Assembly (NCBI GenBank): GCA_026706385.1
Contig: JAPOYV010000044.1
Coordinates: 1-64,000, forward strand
DNA: 64,000 nt
Direction: 5' to 3'
Origin: Gammaproteobacteria bacterium
GTDB taxonomy: Bacteria > Pseudomonadota > Gammaproteobacteria > Pseudomonadales > Azotimanducaceae
The notes beneath the pieces were generated by a model. That model was given only the letters and a program-made list of their open reading frames with translations. It searched no databases and had not been told where the DNA came from. Position 1 is the stretch's first letter. Each line of letters opens with the position of its first letter. The translations under genes were made by a program, and so were the position numbers. Positions 48,707-58,690 of this stretch are shown here, in pieces.

Positions 48707-49845
48707 CCCCGCTACTGTGGGCAAACCTGTGCCGCAAGCCGACGCGAACGTCGTTGACGTTTGCATCGCTCGCCATCGCGTTCCTGTTGTTCATGCTCCT
48801 GCAAGCGATCTCGGACGCCTTCTCGGGCGGGGTATCGCTGGAAGGCATGGACAGGATCGTCATTGACTCCAAGTACTCCATGACGGACAACCTGCCCCTT
48901 GCCTACGTGCAACGGATCCGCTCGCTCGATGAAGTGAGCCAGGTCACGAACATGAGCTGGTTTGGCGGCTACTACAAGGAACCGCGCAATTCCTTCGCAA
49001 CCTATCCGGTCGATCCGGAGAGCTACTTCGACATATTCAAGGAGCAGAGCATCTCGGCGGGCACGCTCGATCGATTCAGGAGCATCCGGATCTCTGCAGT
49101 CGCTTCGGAGGCCCTCGCGGAACGGTACGGGTGGAGACCCGGAGACGCCATCCCGATCATGCAGGACATCTTCCCCCAGGACGACGGATCCTGGACCTGG
49201 CAGTTCGAGCTTGCCGGCACGTTCAAGTATCCGGGCGGCGAGCTTCTGCTCATCAACTACGACTTTTTCAACGAGGCCGTTGCCGGCTGGGGAAAGGACC
49301 AAGTCGGGTGGCTTGTTGCCCGAGTGACGGACGCGGCCGAGGTGGACGCAACAGTCCGGATGATTGACGGCCTGTTCGAGAACTCGTCGGATCCCACGAG
49401 GAGTACCACGGAGGACGAGTACCGTCGGCAATTCGCGATTCAACTCGGCGACATCGGAACGATCAGCAGCATGATCCTGGTAGCCGTCTTCTTCACGATC
49501 ATCCTTTTGACGGGCAATACGGCGGCGCAGGCCTTCGCCGAGCGGATTCCGGAGTTGGCAGCCATGAAAACGCTTGGCTTTTCCGACCGTTGGGTGGCAA
49601 CGCTGGTACTTGCCGAAGCGACGGCGCTCTGCGTATGCGGGGCGGCTGCTGGCGTCGGCATCGCCTATCTCCTGGAGCCCGCCCTCAATGCGAGCTTAAG
49701 CGGGATGATCGGCAGCTTCGAGTTGAGCGGGCAGAGCGTTCTGCGCGCCCTCGGTCTTTCAGTTTTGCTGGGCCTGGTCGTAGGCGCCTATCCCGCGGTT
49801 TCCGCAAGGCGTCTCTCGATCGTCGGTGCCCTGAGGGAGCGCTAG
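48703..49845 (+). CDS. FtsX/MacB-type ABC permease 1
   Basis: A 380-residue permease with one N-terminal helix (TSLTFASLAIAFLLFMLLQ), a large periplasmic domain and three C-terminal helices (SMILVAVFFTIILL; VLAEATALCVCGAAAGVGIAYLL; VLRALGLSVLLGLVVGAYPAV), the FtsX/MacB layout. ELAAMKTLGFSDRWV is the conserved cytoplasmic coupling loop. ATG overlaps the end of the broken ATPase gene. Type VII-like ABC systems of this sort move lipoproteins, peptides or drugs without forming a pore. Confidence 0.87.
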   Translation: MTPLLWANLCRKPTRTSLTFASLAIAFLLFMLLQAISDAFSGGVSLEGMDRIVIDSKYSMTDNLPLAYVQRIRSLDEVSQVTNMSWFGGYYKEPRNSFATYPVDPESYFDIFKEQSISAGTLDRFRSIRISAVASEALAERYGWRPGDAIPIMQDIFPQDDGSWTWQFELAGTFKYPGGELLLINYDFFNEAVAGWGKDQVGWLVARVTDAAEVDATVRMIDGLFENSSDPTRSTTEDEYRRQFAIQLGDIGTISSMILVAVFFTIILLTGNTAAQAFAERIPELAAMKTLGFSDRWVATLVLAEATALCVCGAAAGVGIAYLLEPALNASLSGMIGSFELSGQSVLRALGLSVLLGLVVGAYPAVSARRLSIVGALRER

Positions 49846-49847
49846 TC

Positions 49848-51011
49848 ATGCTTCGACAGACACTCAACATCACCGCGATGAACCTGCGCAATGTCCTCTC
49901 CCGCAAAGGCTCATCCTCCATCATCGTCGTTGGGGTCGCTGGCGTCGTCGCGGTGGTCGTCGCGCTGCTTTCGATGTCCGAAGGGATCAAGTCGGCATTG
50001 ACAGACGCGAGCCACCCAGACCGTGTTGTCGTGATGCGCACCGGTACACAAGACGAGGTCACCGGGTGGTTGTCCGGCGCCGAGGTCAATGTGCTCAAAG
50101 GCATCGACGGGATCGGGACGGTCAGCGGCGAACTGGTGGTCGTGGTCGACCTTGTGACCACGCAGACGGGCAAACCCGGTGTCGCCGTGGCTCGCGGCGT
50201 CGGCGCTTCGGCGTTCGAGGTCCGGCCGGACATGAAGGTGGTTGCAGGCCAGCCCTTTCAGCCCGGGAAGAACGAACTGCTGGTGGGCGTGAACGCGAGT
50301 GAAACGTACGCAGGCCTCGGTCTGGGGAGCACAGTCGCCTTTCGCAACCAATCGTGGGACGTCGTGGGCTACTTCGACGCGGGCGGCAAAGCCCACGATT
50401 CCGAAGTGTGGATGGACTTGCCTATCGCCCAGGCGGCGTTCAGGCGCGACGGTGTCGTCAGCACGGTTCGTGCGCTGCTCGACAGCGGCCGTGACGCCGC
50501 ACTCGTTAGGGAGCGCATCAGGCAGGAACCCCGGTTGCGTGCAGATCTCGTTGGCGAGCAGGATTTCTACGCCCAGCAGTCCGCTGCCAAAACGGGCCTG
50601 GTGGAGTCCTTCGCCTACTTGATTGGCGCGATCATGGGTCTTGGCGCAGTGATCGCGGCGATCAACACCATGTATGCGTCGGTGAGTACCCGTTCGGTGG
50701 AAATCGGCACGCTAAGATCGCTGGGTTTCTCGAACGTCCCGGTTGTGGTTTCGGTGATGGTCGAGGCGATGCTGCTTGCGCTTGTTGGCGGTCTGCTTGG
50801 GAGCGCGATCGTGTATCTGCTGTACGACGGGTTCGCGAGTTCCACCTTGAATGTCGGAAGCCTGTCGCAGGTGGCGTTCGAGTTCTCGGTCACGCCACGG
50901 CTACTGCTTGTCGGACTGACCAGTGCGTTGCTGCTCGGTGCGGTTGGGGGACTGCTGCCGGCGCTGCGTGCGGCACGATTGCCGGTGATCGCGGCGCTGC
51001 GTTCTGGCTAG
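49848..51011 (+). CDS. FtsX/MacB-type ABC permease 2
   Basis: A 387-residue permease with the same layout as the preceding gene: N-terminal helix (IIVVGVAGVVAVVVALL), a periplasmic domain, coupling loop VEIGTLRSLGFSNVPVV and three C-terminal helices ending LLGAVGGLLPALRAARLPVIAAL. ATG 49848 follows the first permease stop by two bases. The pair would form a heterodimer needing an ATPase, which in this locus is broken. No HlyD adaptor gene follows. Confidence 0.87.
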   Translation: MLRQTLNITAMNLRNVLSRKGSSSIIVVGVAGVVAVVVALLSMSEGIKSALTDASHPDRVVVMRTGTQDEVTGWLSGAEVNVLKGIDGIGTVSGELVVVVDLVTTQTGKPGVAVARGVGASAFEVRPDMKVVAGQPFQPGKNELLVGVNASETYAGLGLGSTVAFRNQSWDVVGYFDAGGKAHDSEVWMDLPIAQAAFRRDGVVSTVRALLDSGRDAALVRERIRQEPRLRADLVGEQDFYAQQSAAKTGLVESFAYLIGAIMGLGAVIAAINTMYASVSTRSVEIGTLRSLGFSNVPVVVSVMVEAMLLALVGGLLGSAIVYLLYDGFASSTLNVGSLSQVAFEFSVTPRLLLVGLTSALLLGAVGGLLPALRAARLPVIAALRSG

Positions 51012-51218
51012 TTTCTTGACTGCGGTTCATCTGTGCAACTGAGCGAGTACCTGGCTGGAACTTGGCGGGTTCTGGATGGCGCGCAGCCCGCTAGGGGCGC
51101 AGCGCCGGATCGTCGTCACGGTGACAGATTTGGACGACTAGGGGTTGTCTGCCAGATTCCCAGGGCGATAGCTACGGTCCCCGCCCAGTCGCAGAGCGGC
51201 CGGCACCGGAGCGGAAGT

Positions 51219-52055
51219 CTAAAGCGGATGATCCTGGATGAAGTGGCGCAGCTCTTCGCTCACACGCTCGGGCGCTTCGAGCTGGATCATGTGGGCCACG
51301 TCGGCGACCTCCACGGACCGGCTGTCGGGCACGGTGGCGGCCAAGTGAGCCCCCGTGGCGCGACTTCGGGCCTCGTCCAAGGCCCCAATCATGACGAGAA
51401 CCGGAACGGTCAGCTCCCGGAGGCGGTCCGCCGCCCGAGGCTCGAGTGCCTGCGGCAGACCCTCCTCGTTCTCCGCCTGGTACGTCGAGAGCACGGCCCC
51501 CTTGACGCTGTTTCGGAGAGTCCGGCCCACCCGCGTGGTCGGTTGGCCCCAACCGTCGACCCAGACCTGCGTCTCCAGCTCGGCCAGCTCGCCCCAGTTC
51601 TTATCGTCCCAGAGCCGGTCCATGTCATCCCAGGGCACGCTGTCCTCTTCGCGATCGAGGTCAGGGCGGTAGCCACCGATACCACCGGCAACGCTCGTGA
51701 GTGTTGCGACACGAGCCGGCCGAGCCAACGCCAGATCCAATGCTATCGAACCGCCGTACGACTGGCCGACGATGTGCGCTCGATCGACTCCGAGATGGTC
51801 GAGGAGTGCGGCGACGTCCGCCCAATAGGCGAACTCGACATGCTCCGTCGTGCTGCGACCGAAGCCGCGCATGTCACAGCGGATGACGCGGTAGCTGCCG
51901 GCGAGCGCCTGCGCTTGGAAATCCCACATGCGCAGGTTCCCGAGAAACCCGTGGATGAGCACCAGTGCTTCGCCTGCGCCTTCGACCTCGTAGTAGAGAT
52001 TGCCGCCGTCGACAGCGAGGAATCCTGTGGCGCTGCGGCGTCCGGGTTGGTCCAT
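51219..52055 (-). CDS. Alpha/beta hydrolase
   Basis: A 278-residue hydrolase of the epoxide hydrolase/ring-cleavage-product hydrolase type. The triad is visible: nucleophile in GQSYGG (Ser99), acid in IGALDE (Asp227) and His255 (DVAHMIQLE). The oxyanion motif is LIHGFLGN. No signal peptide, so cytoplasmic. It lies alone, with its start next to a Baeyer-Villiger-type monooxygenase on the other strand; hydrolysing the ester or lactone made by that enzyme is a reasonable guess. The 207 bases before the ABC operon end (51012-51218) show no gene. Confidence 0.88.
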   Translation of the reverse strand: MDQPGRRSATGFLAVDGGNLYYEVEGAGEALVLIHGFLGNLRMWDFQAQALAGSYRVIRCDMRGFGRSTTEHVEFAYWADVAALLDHLGVDRAHIVGQSYGGSIALDLALARPARVATLTSVAGGIGGYRPDLDREEDSVPWDDMDRLWDDKNWGELAELETQVWVDGWGQPTTRVGRTLRNSVKGAVLSTYQAENEEGLPQALEPRAADRLRELTVPVLVMIGALDEARSRATGAHLAATVPDSRSVEVADVAHMIQLEAPERVSEELRHFIQDHPL

Positions 52056-52340
52056 GCATCCAATCTAGCCCGGCGAAAGGACAATCGCCAGCAGGATGTC
52101 ATTGGACGCACGTGAGCGCGGCTCACCCGGAACTAGCCTCGGACGTCGCCGAGACGATCCGCGGCGCACCCCTCGCGATGTGCGCACCGTGTCGGTTCCG
52201 CACAGTTGCCAGCCGTCTCGATACATCCTGACCTCGGCCGAGAACCGGGGCGGGGCGTCAGTGCGATACTCGTTGACGCGGGAGGGCCGGCCATGCCGCG
52301 GCCCGCAGAGAGTTAACCACCAACCTGACTGGAACAATCG

Positions 52341-54173
52341 ATGGCCTCAGAACGCGAGCGACTGCACAACCTGTTCCCCAATCTCGATTTCGATCCGGGA
52401 GCCCTACGCGAGAAGTACCGCATCGAGCGGGACAAGCGGATCCGCGCCGACGGCGAGGACCAGTACATCGAGGCGGCTTCCGAGTTCGCCCACTACGCGA
52501 CGGACGATCCGTACGCGGACCCCGCGTTCGAACGCGAACCGCTGGACCTCGAGATCGACGTCGCCGTCATCGGCGCGGGGTTCAGCGGCCTGATGGCCGG
52601 TGCGCGCCTGAAGGAGCGGGGCATCACCAACTTCCGCATCATCGAGTCGGGCGGCGACTTTGGGGGCACGTGGTACTGGAACCGATACCCCGGTGCGCAG
52701 TGCGACATCGAGTCGTACTGCTACCTGCCGCTCCTCGAGGAAACCGGGTTCATGCCGAAGGAGAAGTACTCCTACGCCCCCGAGATCTTCGACCATAGCA
52801 AGCGGGTGGCGGAGTACTTCGGCTTGTACGACCGGGCGGTCTTCCAGACCCGCGTCACCGAGGTGCGCTGGAACGAGGACGACAGGCGTTGGCACGTCTC
52901 GACGCATCGCAACGACACCATTCGTGCGCGGTTCGTGGTACAGGCGACGGGGCCGGCGAACCGCCCGAAGCTCCCCGGCATCCCCGGGATCGGCGATTTC
53001 AAGGGGCACACCTTCCATACCGCGCGCTGGGATTACGAGTACACCGGGGGCGACCACAACGGGCGGCTGACGAAGCTCGCCGACAAGCGTGTCGCGGTCA
53101 TCGGGACCGGGTGTACGGCGATCCAGTCCGTGCCGTTTCTCGGCGAGTATGCCCAGCGGCTCTACGTCTTCCAGCGGACGCCCTCGTCGGTCGACCTGCG
53201 CGGCAACAGGCCGACGGACGAGGACTGGTACAGGGGCCTCGAGCCCGGCTGGCAGCGGGCCCGACGCGAGAACTTCGCGGCGGTGCTTTTCGGCCAGAAC
53301 GTGACGGAGGACCTTGTCGCGGACGGTTGGACCGACATCGCCCGGCGGATCGGCATCTCGCTGATGACGCGCAAGTCGGACGAAGCGCTCGACATGGAGG
53401 AGGTGGCCCTGCGCGCCGAGGTCGCCGACTTCGAGAAGATGAACGAGATCCGGGCTCGGGTGGACGACACGGTCGGGGACGGGCAGGTGGCGGAAGCCCT
53501 CAAGCCGTGGTATCGGCAGTTCTGCAAGCGCCCGACCTTCAACGACGAGTATCTCGACACGTTCAACCTTGACAACGTGGAACTGATCGACGTCTCCGAC
53601 TCCAGGGGCGTGGAGCGTATTACCGAGACGGGCGTGGTCGCGAACGGCGTCGAGTACGAAGTGGACTGCATCGTCTACGCCACCGGGTTTGAGATCACGA
53701 CCTCCGCCCATCGCAGGGTCGACTTCGACACCATCGGACGCGACGGCCAGTCGTTGTATGACCACTGGGCCGACGGTTTTCGAACGCTACATGGCTTGAG
53801 CAGCCACGGGTTTCCGAACTGGTTCACGATCGGCATCAACCAGAACGGGCTGTCGCCGAACATGACCGCCATGTTCGACGACCAGGCGATGCACGTGGCC
53901 TATATCGTCGACGAGGTGAAGCGGCGTGGGAAGGAGGTGGCCGAAGTCACCGCGGAAGCGGAGAGCCGATGGGTCGCGGAGATCGTGGCCCTGGCCGGTA
54001 TGGGTGCCGCGGAGTTCCTCGAGCAGTGCACCCCAGGGTATTACAACCGCGAAGGCAAGGGAACGCAGGGCAACAGGCAGAATTCCCCGTACGCGCCGGG
54101 GATCAACGCCTTCAACGCCCTGCTGAAGAAGTGGCGGGACCGCGGCGACTTGGAGGGGATGGAACTGCGCTGA
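52341..54173 (+). CDS. Baeyer-Villiger-type flavin monooxygenase
   Basis: A 610-residue class B flavoprotein that should use FAD, NADPH and oxygen to turn ketones into esters or lactones. It has the FAD Rossmann motif GAGFSG (78-83), the Baeyer-Villiger fingerprint FKGHTFHTARW (about 220-230, form FxGxxxHxxxW), and the NADPH Rossmann motif GTGCTA (about 255). GGTWYWNRYPGAQCD follows the cyclohexanone/phenylacetone monooxygenase pattern. An extended N-terminus (about 70 residues) matches the longer subgroup. Substrate unknown. Confidence 0.92.
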   Translation: MASERERLHNLFPNLDFDPGALREKYRIERDKRIRADGEDQYIEAASEFAHYATDDPYADPAFEREPLDLEIDVAVIGAGFSGLMAGARLKERGITNFRIIESGGDFGGTWYWNRYPGAQCDIESYCYLPLLEETGFMPKEKYSYAPEIFDHSKRVAEYFGLYDRAVFQTRVTEVRWNEDDRRWHVSTHRNDTIRARFVVQATGPANRPKLPGIPGIGDFKGHTFHTARWDYEYTGGDHNGRLTKLADKRVAVIGTGCTAIQSVPFLGEYAQRLYVFQRTPSSVDLRGNRPTDEDWYRGLEPGWQRARRENFAAVLFGQNVTEDLVADGWTDIARRIGISLMTRKSDEALDMEEVALRAEVADFEKMNEIRARVDDTVGDGQVAEALKPWYRQFCKRPTFNDEYLDTFNLDNVELIDVSDSRGVERITETGVVANGVEYEVDCIVYATGFEITTSAHRRVDFDTIGRDGQSLYDHWADGFRTLHGLSSHGFPNWFTIGINQNGLSPNMTAMFDDQAMHVAYIVDEVKRRGKEVAEVTAEAESRWVAEIVALAGMGAAEFLEQCTPGYYNREGKGTQGNRQNSPYAPGINAFNALLKKWRDRGDLEGMELR

Positions 54174-54231
54174 CCGGCACGGCGAACCAAGCCAAGGCAA
54201 ACAGCCTGGCACACGACGGCCACCGCCGCGT

Positions 54232-56610
54232 CTACCGTGACCCGTGAGTCGCCTCGAACGTCAGCGAGGTGGTTCGCGGCGCACCCAGCCACGCCCCGTT
54301 GCCCGCGGTGCCGGCGAGATGCGCCACGTCGAAGAGGTTGTTGACCGTCAAACGGGCGTGCAGAGTCCAGGTGCCCAGAGCCCAAGCCGTCTCCGCGTAC
54401 GCGTCGGTCGTCGCGTAGCGCGGCAGCCGCCATCGGTTGGCGAGATCGACGTGGCGCGTCCCGGTGACCTTGTGACTCGCTCCCAAGCCGTGTTTGCCGT
54501 GGCGCCAGCCGACGGACGCGACCAGCATGTCGCCGGGAACGCCGGTCACGCGGTTGCCGGCGATGTCGCCGACAACGGGAGCGACGTCGCCGCCGACCCC
54601 CGCGTAGCGCGAGTCGTTGCCCGTGTGGGCGAGGTAGACCTCCCACGAGTCCGCGAGCCGCACCCGCCCGGCGAGTTCCAGTCCATCCGAGGCAACCCCG
54701 CCGGCGTTGCGGTACACCCCCTCCGAGTCTTCCAGGAAGTCGGGTCCCGTGACATCGCGGCTGTCCACGAAGACGATCCTGTTCTCGAACGCGATGTCGT
54801 ACCACGTGGCGGCAAGCGAGACGCGCCCGCGAGCGTAACGCAGGCCCAGTTCCACGTTCCTCGCGCGCTCGGGCTGGAGCCGCGCCAGCGCGGAGGCGGG
54901 GCGTTCCAGCAACAGGTCGGAGAATGCCTTCACGTTCTCGGCGTAGCCTGCGAACGCCTCGAGGCCTGGCAACGTCTGCACCGTGAGGCCGCCGGAGAAG
55001 AGTACGCGGGGATCGGAGTCGGCGGAGGCGTGCGGCGTCTCGCCGAAGCGGTCGTCCCGCCGGATGCGGACGCGGTGGCCCTTGGCGCCCACGTTGACGC
55101 GCAGTCTGCCGACCGTCATGGTCTCCTCCACGTACCACTTGCGGGTCTCGGCGGGGTAGTGGTACGCGTACTGCTCCCAGTAGGGGACGTGCTCGAATGC
55201 CGGGCCGATGCGGGTGTCGGCGATCTCGTGCCAATCGCGCGATTCCTTGCGGGTGGCCCGCTCGAGCCACAGCCCGGCGTGCAGAAGGCTCTCCATGCCG
55301 TTGGGCAAGTGTGCACGCCACTCGACGTCGACCACTGCCCCGCCGCGCGTCTTGTCGTAGTGGGTGTGGCGGTAGGACTGCACGGCGCGCGCGTTCGCGT
55401 CGTGGCAGGCGGGGTCGGCCTCGGGCCCCGCACCGCCGTACGGGAAGGTCAGCGAGGATACGCACCCCGGCGCGGGACCCAGCGCGACGCCCCTCGGATC
55501 GACGAAGTAGATGAAACCGCCGGGCACGCCACCGCGTACCGTCCGTCCGCCCACGTGCTCGGTCTCGGCGCGGTCGTCGTCGTCCACCAAGTCGACCAGA
55601 TAGGGCGGTGGCCAGTCGCCGCGACCGGTGTTGCCATGGTAGTAGGCGCCAACCTCGACCCGCCACGCGTCCATCTCGCGCATGCCCTTCAGGTAGGCGA
55701 AGGCGTTCTCGCGCAAGGTGGACCAAGCGGGACGGTAGGCTTGGTCGAGATGCGGCACGCCCGTCCAGCGCCCGGCCAGGCGGTCCCAGCCGGGGTCTGC
55801 TTCGAAGTCTTGGGCGCTGAAGAGCCGCTGGTAGTTGTCCTCGTGCGTATCGTCCCAGGACGCGTAGCCGGTCAGCGCCAGGCCGCGCACCGACGCCTGG
55901 AACTTCGTTGCGACGTGGGTGCGCTCGTTTCTGGCCGAACCGTCGATCCAGTCGGTAGCCGACTGACGCGATGCCGACAGCCACCCGTGCGTGTCGCCGG
56001 GCAGCCGTCCGGTGTCGTACCGCAGGTAGTGCTTTACCCCGTCGAACGCTGCGCGGGTCGCCAGCAGGGACAGGCTCCGGTTCGGGCGGGGATCGTCCGT
56101 CTGGAAATTGAGCGTCCCGCCCAGCGCCTCGTTGGAACGCGAGCCGATGTCGGCGGTCCCCTGCGTCACGAGAACGCCGCCGAGGTTCGGGGCGTCGATG
56201 TAGCGGTTCGCCTTCGCGCCGCCGCCGTAGTTTGAGTCGCCGTTCGGCATGCCGTCCACCGTGATGCCGAGCTGCTGCTCGTCGAGGTCCACCTTGAATC
56301 CGCGCATCGAGATGGTCGTCGACCAGTCGTCGAAGCCGAACGTGTCCCCCTCCTGCACCGATACCCCGGGCAGGCTATCGACCACCGCCAGAACGCTGGT
56401 GAGCGGCGTTTGCGCGCGCTCCATGTCCTCGGTCGTCATCGCGTTCGAGAAGACCACGTCGCGTCGCGCCACGACCGTGACCTCCTCAGGGTGCGCGGTT
56501 CGGGAATCCTCCTCGTCGTCCACTGCAGCGGTTTGGACGGCGGAGCAAACGGCTGCAAACCCAAGGACGCGCCGCACGTGGCGGTTGATTGGCTTCCAAC
56601 GGCGTCTCAC
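54232..56610 (-). CDS. TonB-dependent receptor
   Basis: A 792-residue outer-membrane receptor. Signal-like N-terminus (VLGFAAVCSAVQTAAV), then TonB-box region (EEVTVVARRDVVF), plug (SVLAVVDSLPGVSVQEGD, STTISMRGFKVD) and a barrel ending in SLTFEATHGSR, of the outer-membrane iron/cobalamin-like receptor group (NNLFDVAHLAG near the end). The GTG at 56610 is preferred; an upstream start at 56664 would add a non-signal-like leader. It is convergent with the monooxygenase gene and divergent from the next FAD monooxygenase. Confidence 0.88.
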   Translation of the reverse strand: MRRRWKPINRHVRRVLGFAAVCSAVQTAAVDDEEDSRTAHPEEVTVVARRDVVFSNAMTTEDMERAQTPLTSVLAVVDSLPGVSVQEGDTFGFDDWSTTISMRGFKVDLDEQQLGITVDGMPNGDSNYGGGAKANRYIDAPNLGGVLVTQGTADIGSRSNEALGGTLNFQTDDPRPNRSLSLLATRAAFDGVKHYLRYDTGRLPGDTHGWLSASRQSATDWIDGSARNERTHVATKFQASVRGLALTGYASWDDTHEDNYQRLFSAQDFEADPGWDRLAGRWTGVPHLDQAYRPAWSTLRENAFAYLKGMREMDAWRVEVGAYYHGNTGRGDWPPPYLVDLVDDDDRAETEHVGGRTVRGGVPGGFIYFVDPRGVALGPAPGCVSSLTFPYGGAGPEADPACHDANARAVQSYRHTHYDKTRGGAVVDVEWRAHLPNGMESLLHAGLWLERATRKESRDWHEIADTRIGPAFEHVPYWEQYAYHYPAETRKWYVEETMTVGRLRVNVGAKGHRVRIRRDDRFGETPHASADSDPRVLFSGGLTVQTLPGLEAFAGYAENVKAFSDLLLERPASALARLQPERARNVELGLRYARGRVSLAATWYDIAFENRIVFVDSRDVTGPDFLEDSEGVYRNAGGVASDGLELAGRVRLADSWEVYLAHTGNDSRYAGVGGDVAPVVGDIAGNRVTGVPGDMLVASVGWRHGKHGLGASHKVTGTRHVDLANRWRLPRYATTDAYAETAWALGTWTLHARLTVNNLFDVAHLAGTAGNGAWLGAPRTTSLTFEATHGSR

Positions 56611-56690
56611 GCCATCATTCTGACAGAGTCGCTGACTCCCGGTGCGGCAGCGGTTCTGATCCACCGGCCAAGGGAAACGGAGGCCACGCT

Positions 56691-57872
56691 GTGACGCACG
56701 TACTCATCGCCGGTGGCGGCATTGGCGGCCTCTCCGCGGCGTTGTCCCTCGCGCAGTCGGGATTCGAAGTCGAGGTCTTCGAACAGGCACCCGAGTTCGG
56801 CGAGGTCGGCGCCGGTATCCAGTTGAGCCCGAACGCCACGCGGGTGCTGCATCACCTCGGTCTCGCGGAGGCCCTCGAGGCGTGCGCGTTCCTGCCTGAG
56901 GGCACGGAGTTCCGGTCCTGGCGGACGGGCCGGCTGATCAGCAACAGCCCCCTAGGTGAATCCGCGCGGGCGAGCTACGGGTTCCCCTACTACCACGTCC
57001 ACCGGGGCGACCTGCTCGCTGTACTCGTGGCTGCTGCCAGGACCGTCCCGCGTATCAGCCTGCACACGTGCGCGCGTGTTGACCGCTTCGAGCAGGATGC
57101 GAACGGTGTGCACGTCACTGTCGCCGGTGTTCAACACGCGGGCGATGCGCTGATCGGCGGCGACGGCATCCACTCCGCCGTGCGGGCCGGCCTCTTCGGC
57201 CCCGAAGCCGCAACCTTCACGGGCAACGTGGCATGGCGAGCGCTGGTGCCCGTGGCGAGGCTACCGGATGGTCTCATTGCGCCCGCGGCAACTGTCTGGT
57301 GGGGTCCAGGGGGCCACTTCGTCTGCTACTACGTGCGCAGGGGCGCGTTGGTCAACTGCGTCTGCGTACGCGAGAAGCAGGGGTGGGAAGTGGAATCCTG
57401 GACCGAGCGCGGGGAGTACACGGAGCTGAAGGACGACTTCGCCGGGTGGAACGACACCGTGCAGGCACTGATCGACAACGCCGACCCGGACGCCCTCTAC
57501 AAATGGGCGCTGCACGACCGGCCGCCCATGCGTCAGTGGGGGAGGGGCGCCGTCACGCTGCTCGGCGACGCCTGCCACCCCACGTTGCCGTTCATGGCCC
57601 AGGGAGCCGCCATGGCGATCGAGGACGGGGCGGTGCTTGCGGCCTGCCTGCGTCGGAGTTCCGATGTTCCGGCTGCGCTCAGCCGCTACGAGAACCTGCG
57701 CAAGGGTCGCACGGCGGGGATCCAGCGCGGTTCGCGCCGCAACGCTAGGGCGTTCCACATGCGCGGGGTACAGGCTTGGCTACGAAACCGCGCCGTGCGC
57801 CGGGCCGGTGCACGAGCCATGGCGTCCTTGTTCGAATACGACGCGCTGACGGCAGCGGAGCAGGCGGACTGA
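56691..57872 (+). CDS. FAD-dependent aromatic hydroxylase (salicylate 1-monooxygenase-like)
   Basis: A 393-residue class A flavoprotein monooxygenase. It carries GGGIGGLSAAL (FAD Rossmann, residues 6-16), the DG motif GGDGIHSAVR and the GD motif GDACHPTLPFMAQGAAMAIEDG. It resembles salicylate 1-monooxygenase and 3-hydroxybenzoate 6-hydroxylase and should hydroxylate a phenolic acid using NAD(P)H. The GTG at 56691 has GGAGG seven bases upstream, clearly better than upstream ATGs. The VOC-family gene follows 95 bases later. Confidence 0.9.
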   Translation: MTHVLIAGGGIGGLSAALSLAQSGFEVEVFEQAPEFGEVGAGIQLSPNATRVLHHLGLAEALEACAFLPEGTEFRSWRTGRLISNSPLGESARASYGFPYYHVHRGDLLAVLVAAARTVPRISLHTCARVDRFEQDANGVHVTVAGVQHAGDALIGGDGIHSAVRAGLFGPEAATFTGNVAWRALVPVARLPDGLIAPAATVWWGPGGHFVCYYVRRGALVNCVCVREKQGWEVESWTERGEYTELKDDFAGWNDTVQALIDNADPDALYKWALHDRPPMRQWGRGAVTLLGDACHPTLPFMAQGAAMAIEDGAVLAACLRRSSDVPAALSRYENLRKGRTAGIQRGSRRNARAFHMRGVQAWLRNRAVRRAGARAMASLFEYDALTAAEQAD

Positions 57873-57967
57873 TAGCGAACGAGACCGTCGCGCACCGGCT
57901 GCGGGCCTTTGTTTGCGTCTCCCCGGCACCCTGCGATACTGCCCCGACATTTCGCGAGAGGCTGCCG

Positions 57968-58690
57968 ATGAACAAGGTCGAAGGACTGCACCACCTTGCG
58001 ATCTGCACCGCGGACATCAAGGAGCAGATCGAGTTCTTTACGGATCGCCTCGGCATGGAGCTTCAGGCGCTGTACTGGATGCACGGCATGGAAAACACTT
58101 GGCACGGCTTCCTGCGCCTGAACGACGAGAGTTCGATCGCGTTCGTCTGCAATCCGGACATCGCCGAGATTCCGTGTGCGCTCGGCGAGTCACACGCCGG
58201 CAACCCTGCTAGCAACTGCGCCGGGGGCGCCATGCAGCACCTGGCGCTGAAGGTCAAGGACCACGACGAGCTCTTGGCCATGCGCGACCGGCTGCGCTCC
58301 AAGGGCGTGCCGGTCCTGGGACCGATCGACCACGGGATGTGCTGCTCCGTGTACTTCGCCGGCCCGGAAAACCTGACCCTCGAACTCAGCTACTCGACCG
58401 AGCCCATCGACAGCGAAGCTTGGATCGACCCGGAAGTCGTGGCGCTGGCTGGCATCTCGCCCGAGGAACTGGCCCGCTACAAGCGGCCCGAGTCGTTCCC
58501 CGATCGCGGTGGGTTGGTTCCGCAACCGGGATTGCACGCGCCTGGGCCGCATATGACCAACTATCCGCCCGGGGCTTACGAGATGGCCCTGTCGGCGCCT
58601 GACGAAGCGATGCTCCACGCGGTGCCGAACGAGCCGCCCGTCAACATTGAGCGGGAGGCTACCCACGTGCTGGAAGGACCTGGATCCTGA
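57968..58690 (+). CDS. VOC-family protein, extradiol-dioxygenase-like
   Basis: A 240-residue protein of the vicinal oxygen chelate fold. Possible metal ligands are His8 or His9 (GLHHLAI), the His of GGAMQHLALKV and the Glu of LTLELSY, the 2-His-1-Glu pattern of extradiol dioxygenases and glyoxalases. The last 80 residues (ELARYKRPE to THVLEGPGS) extend beyond the fold and contain Pro/His-rich sequence. Position after a phenol hydroxylase suggests a ring-cleavage or isomerase step, but the substrate is unknown. Confidence 0.82.
   Translation: MNKVEGLHHLAICTADIKEQIEFFTDRLGMELQALYWMHGMENTWHGFLRLNDESSIAFVCNPDIAEIPCALGESHAGNPASNCAGGAMQHLALKVKDHDELLAMRDRLRSKGVPVLGPIDHGMCCSVYFAGPENLTLELSYSTEPIDSEAWIDPEVVALAGISPEELARYKRPESFPDRGGLVPQPGLHAPGPHMTNYPPGAYEMALSAPDEAMLHAVPNEPPVNIEREATHVLEGPGS

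Noticed and set aside
54041-55984. 647-codon minus-strand frame and a 663-codon plus-strand frame at 54244-56235
   Set aside because: Both overlap the TonB receptor gene, which alone shows real domain structure.
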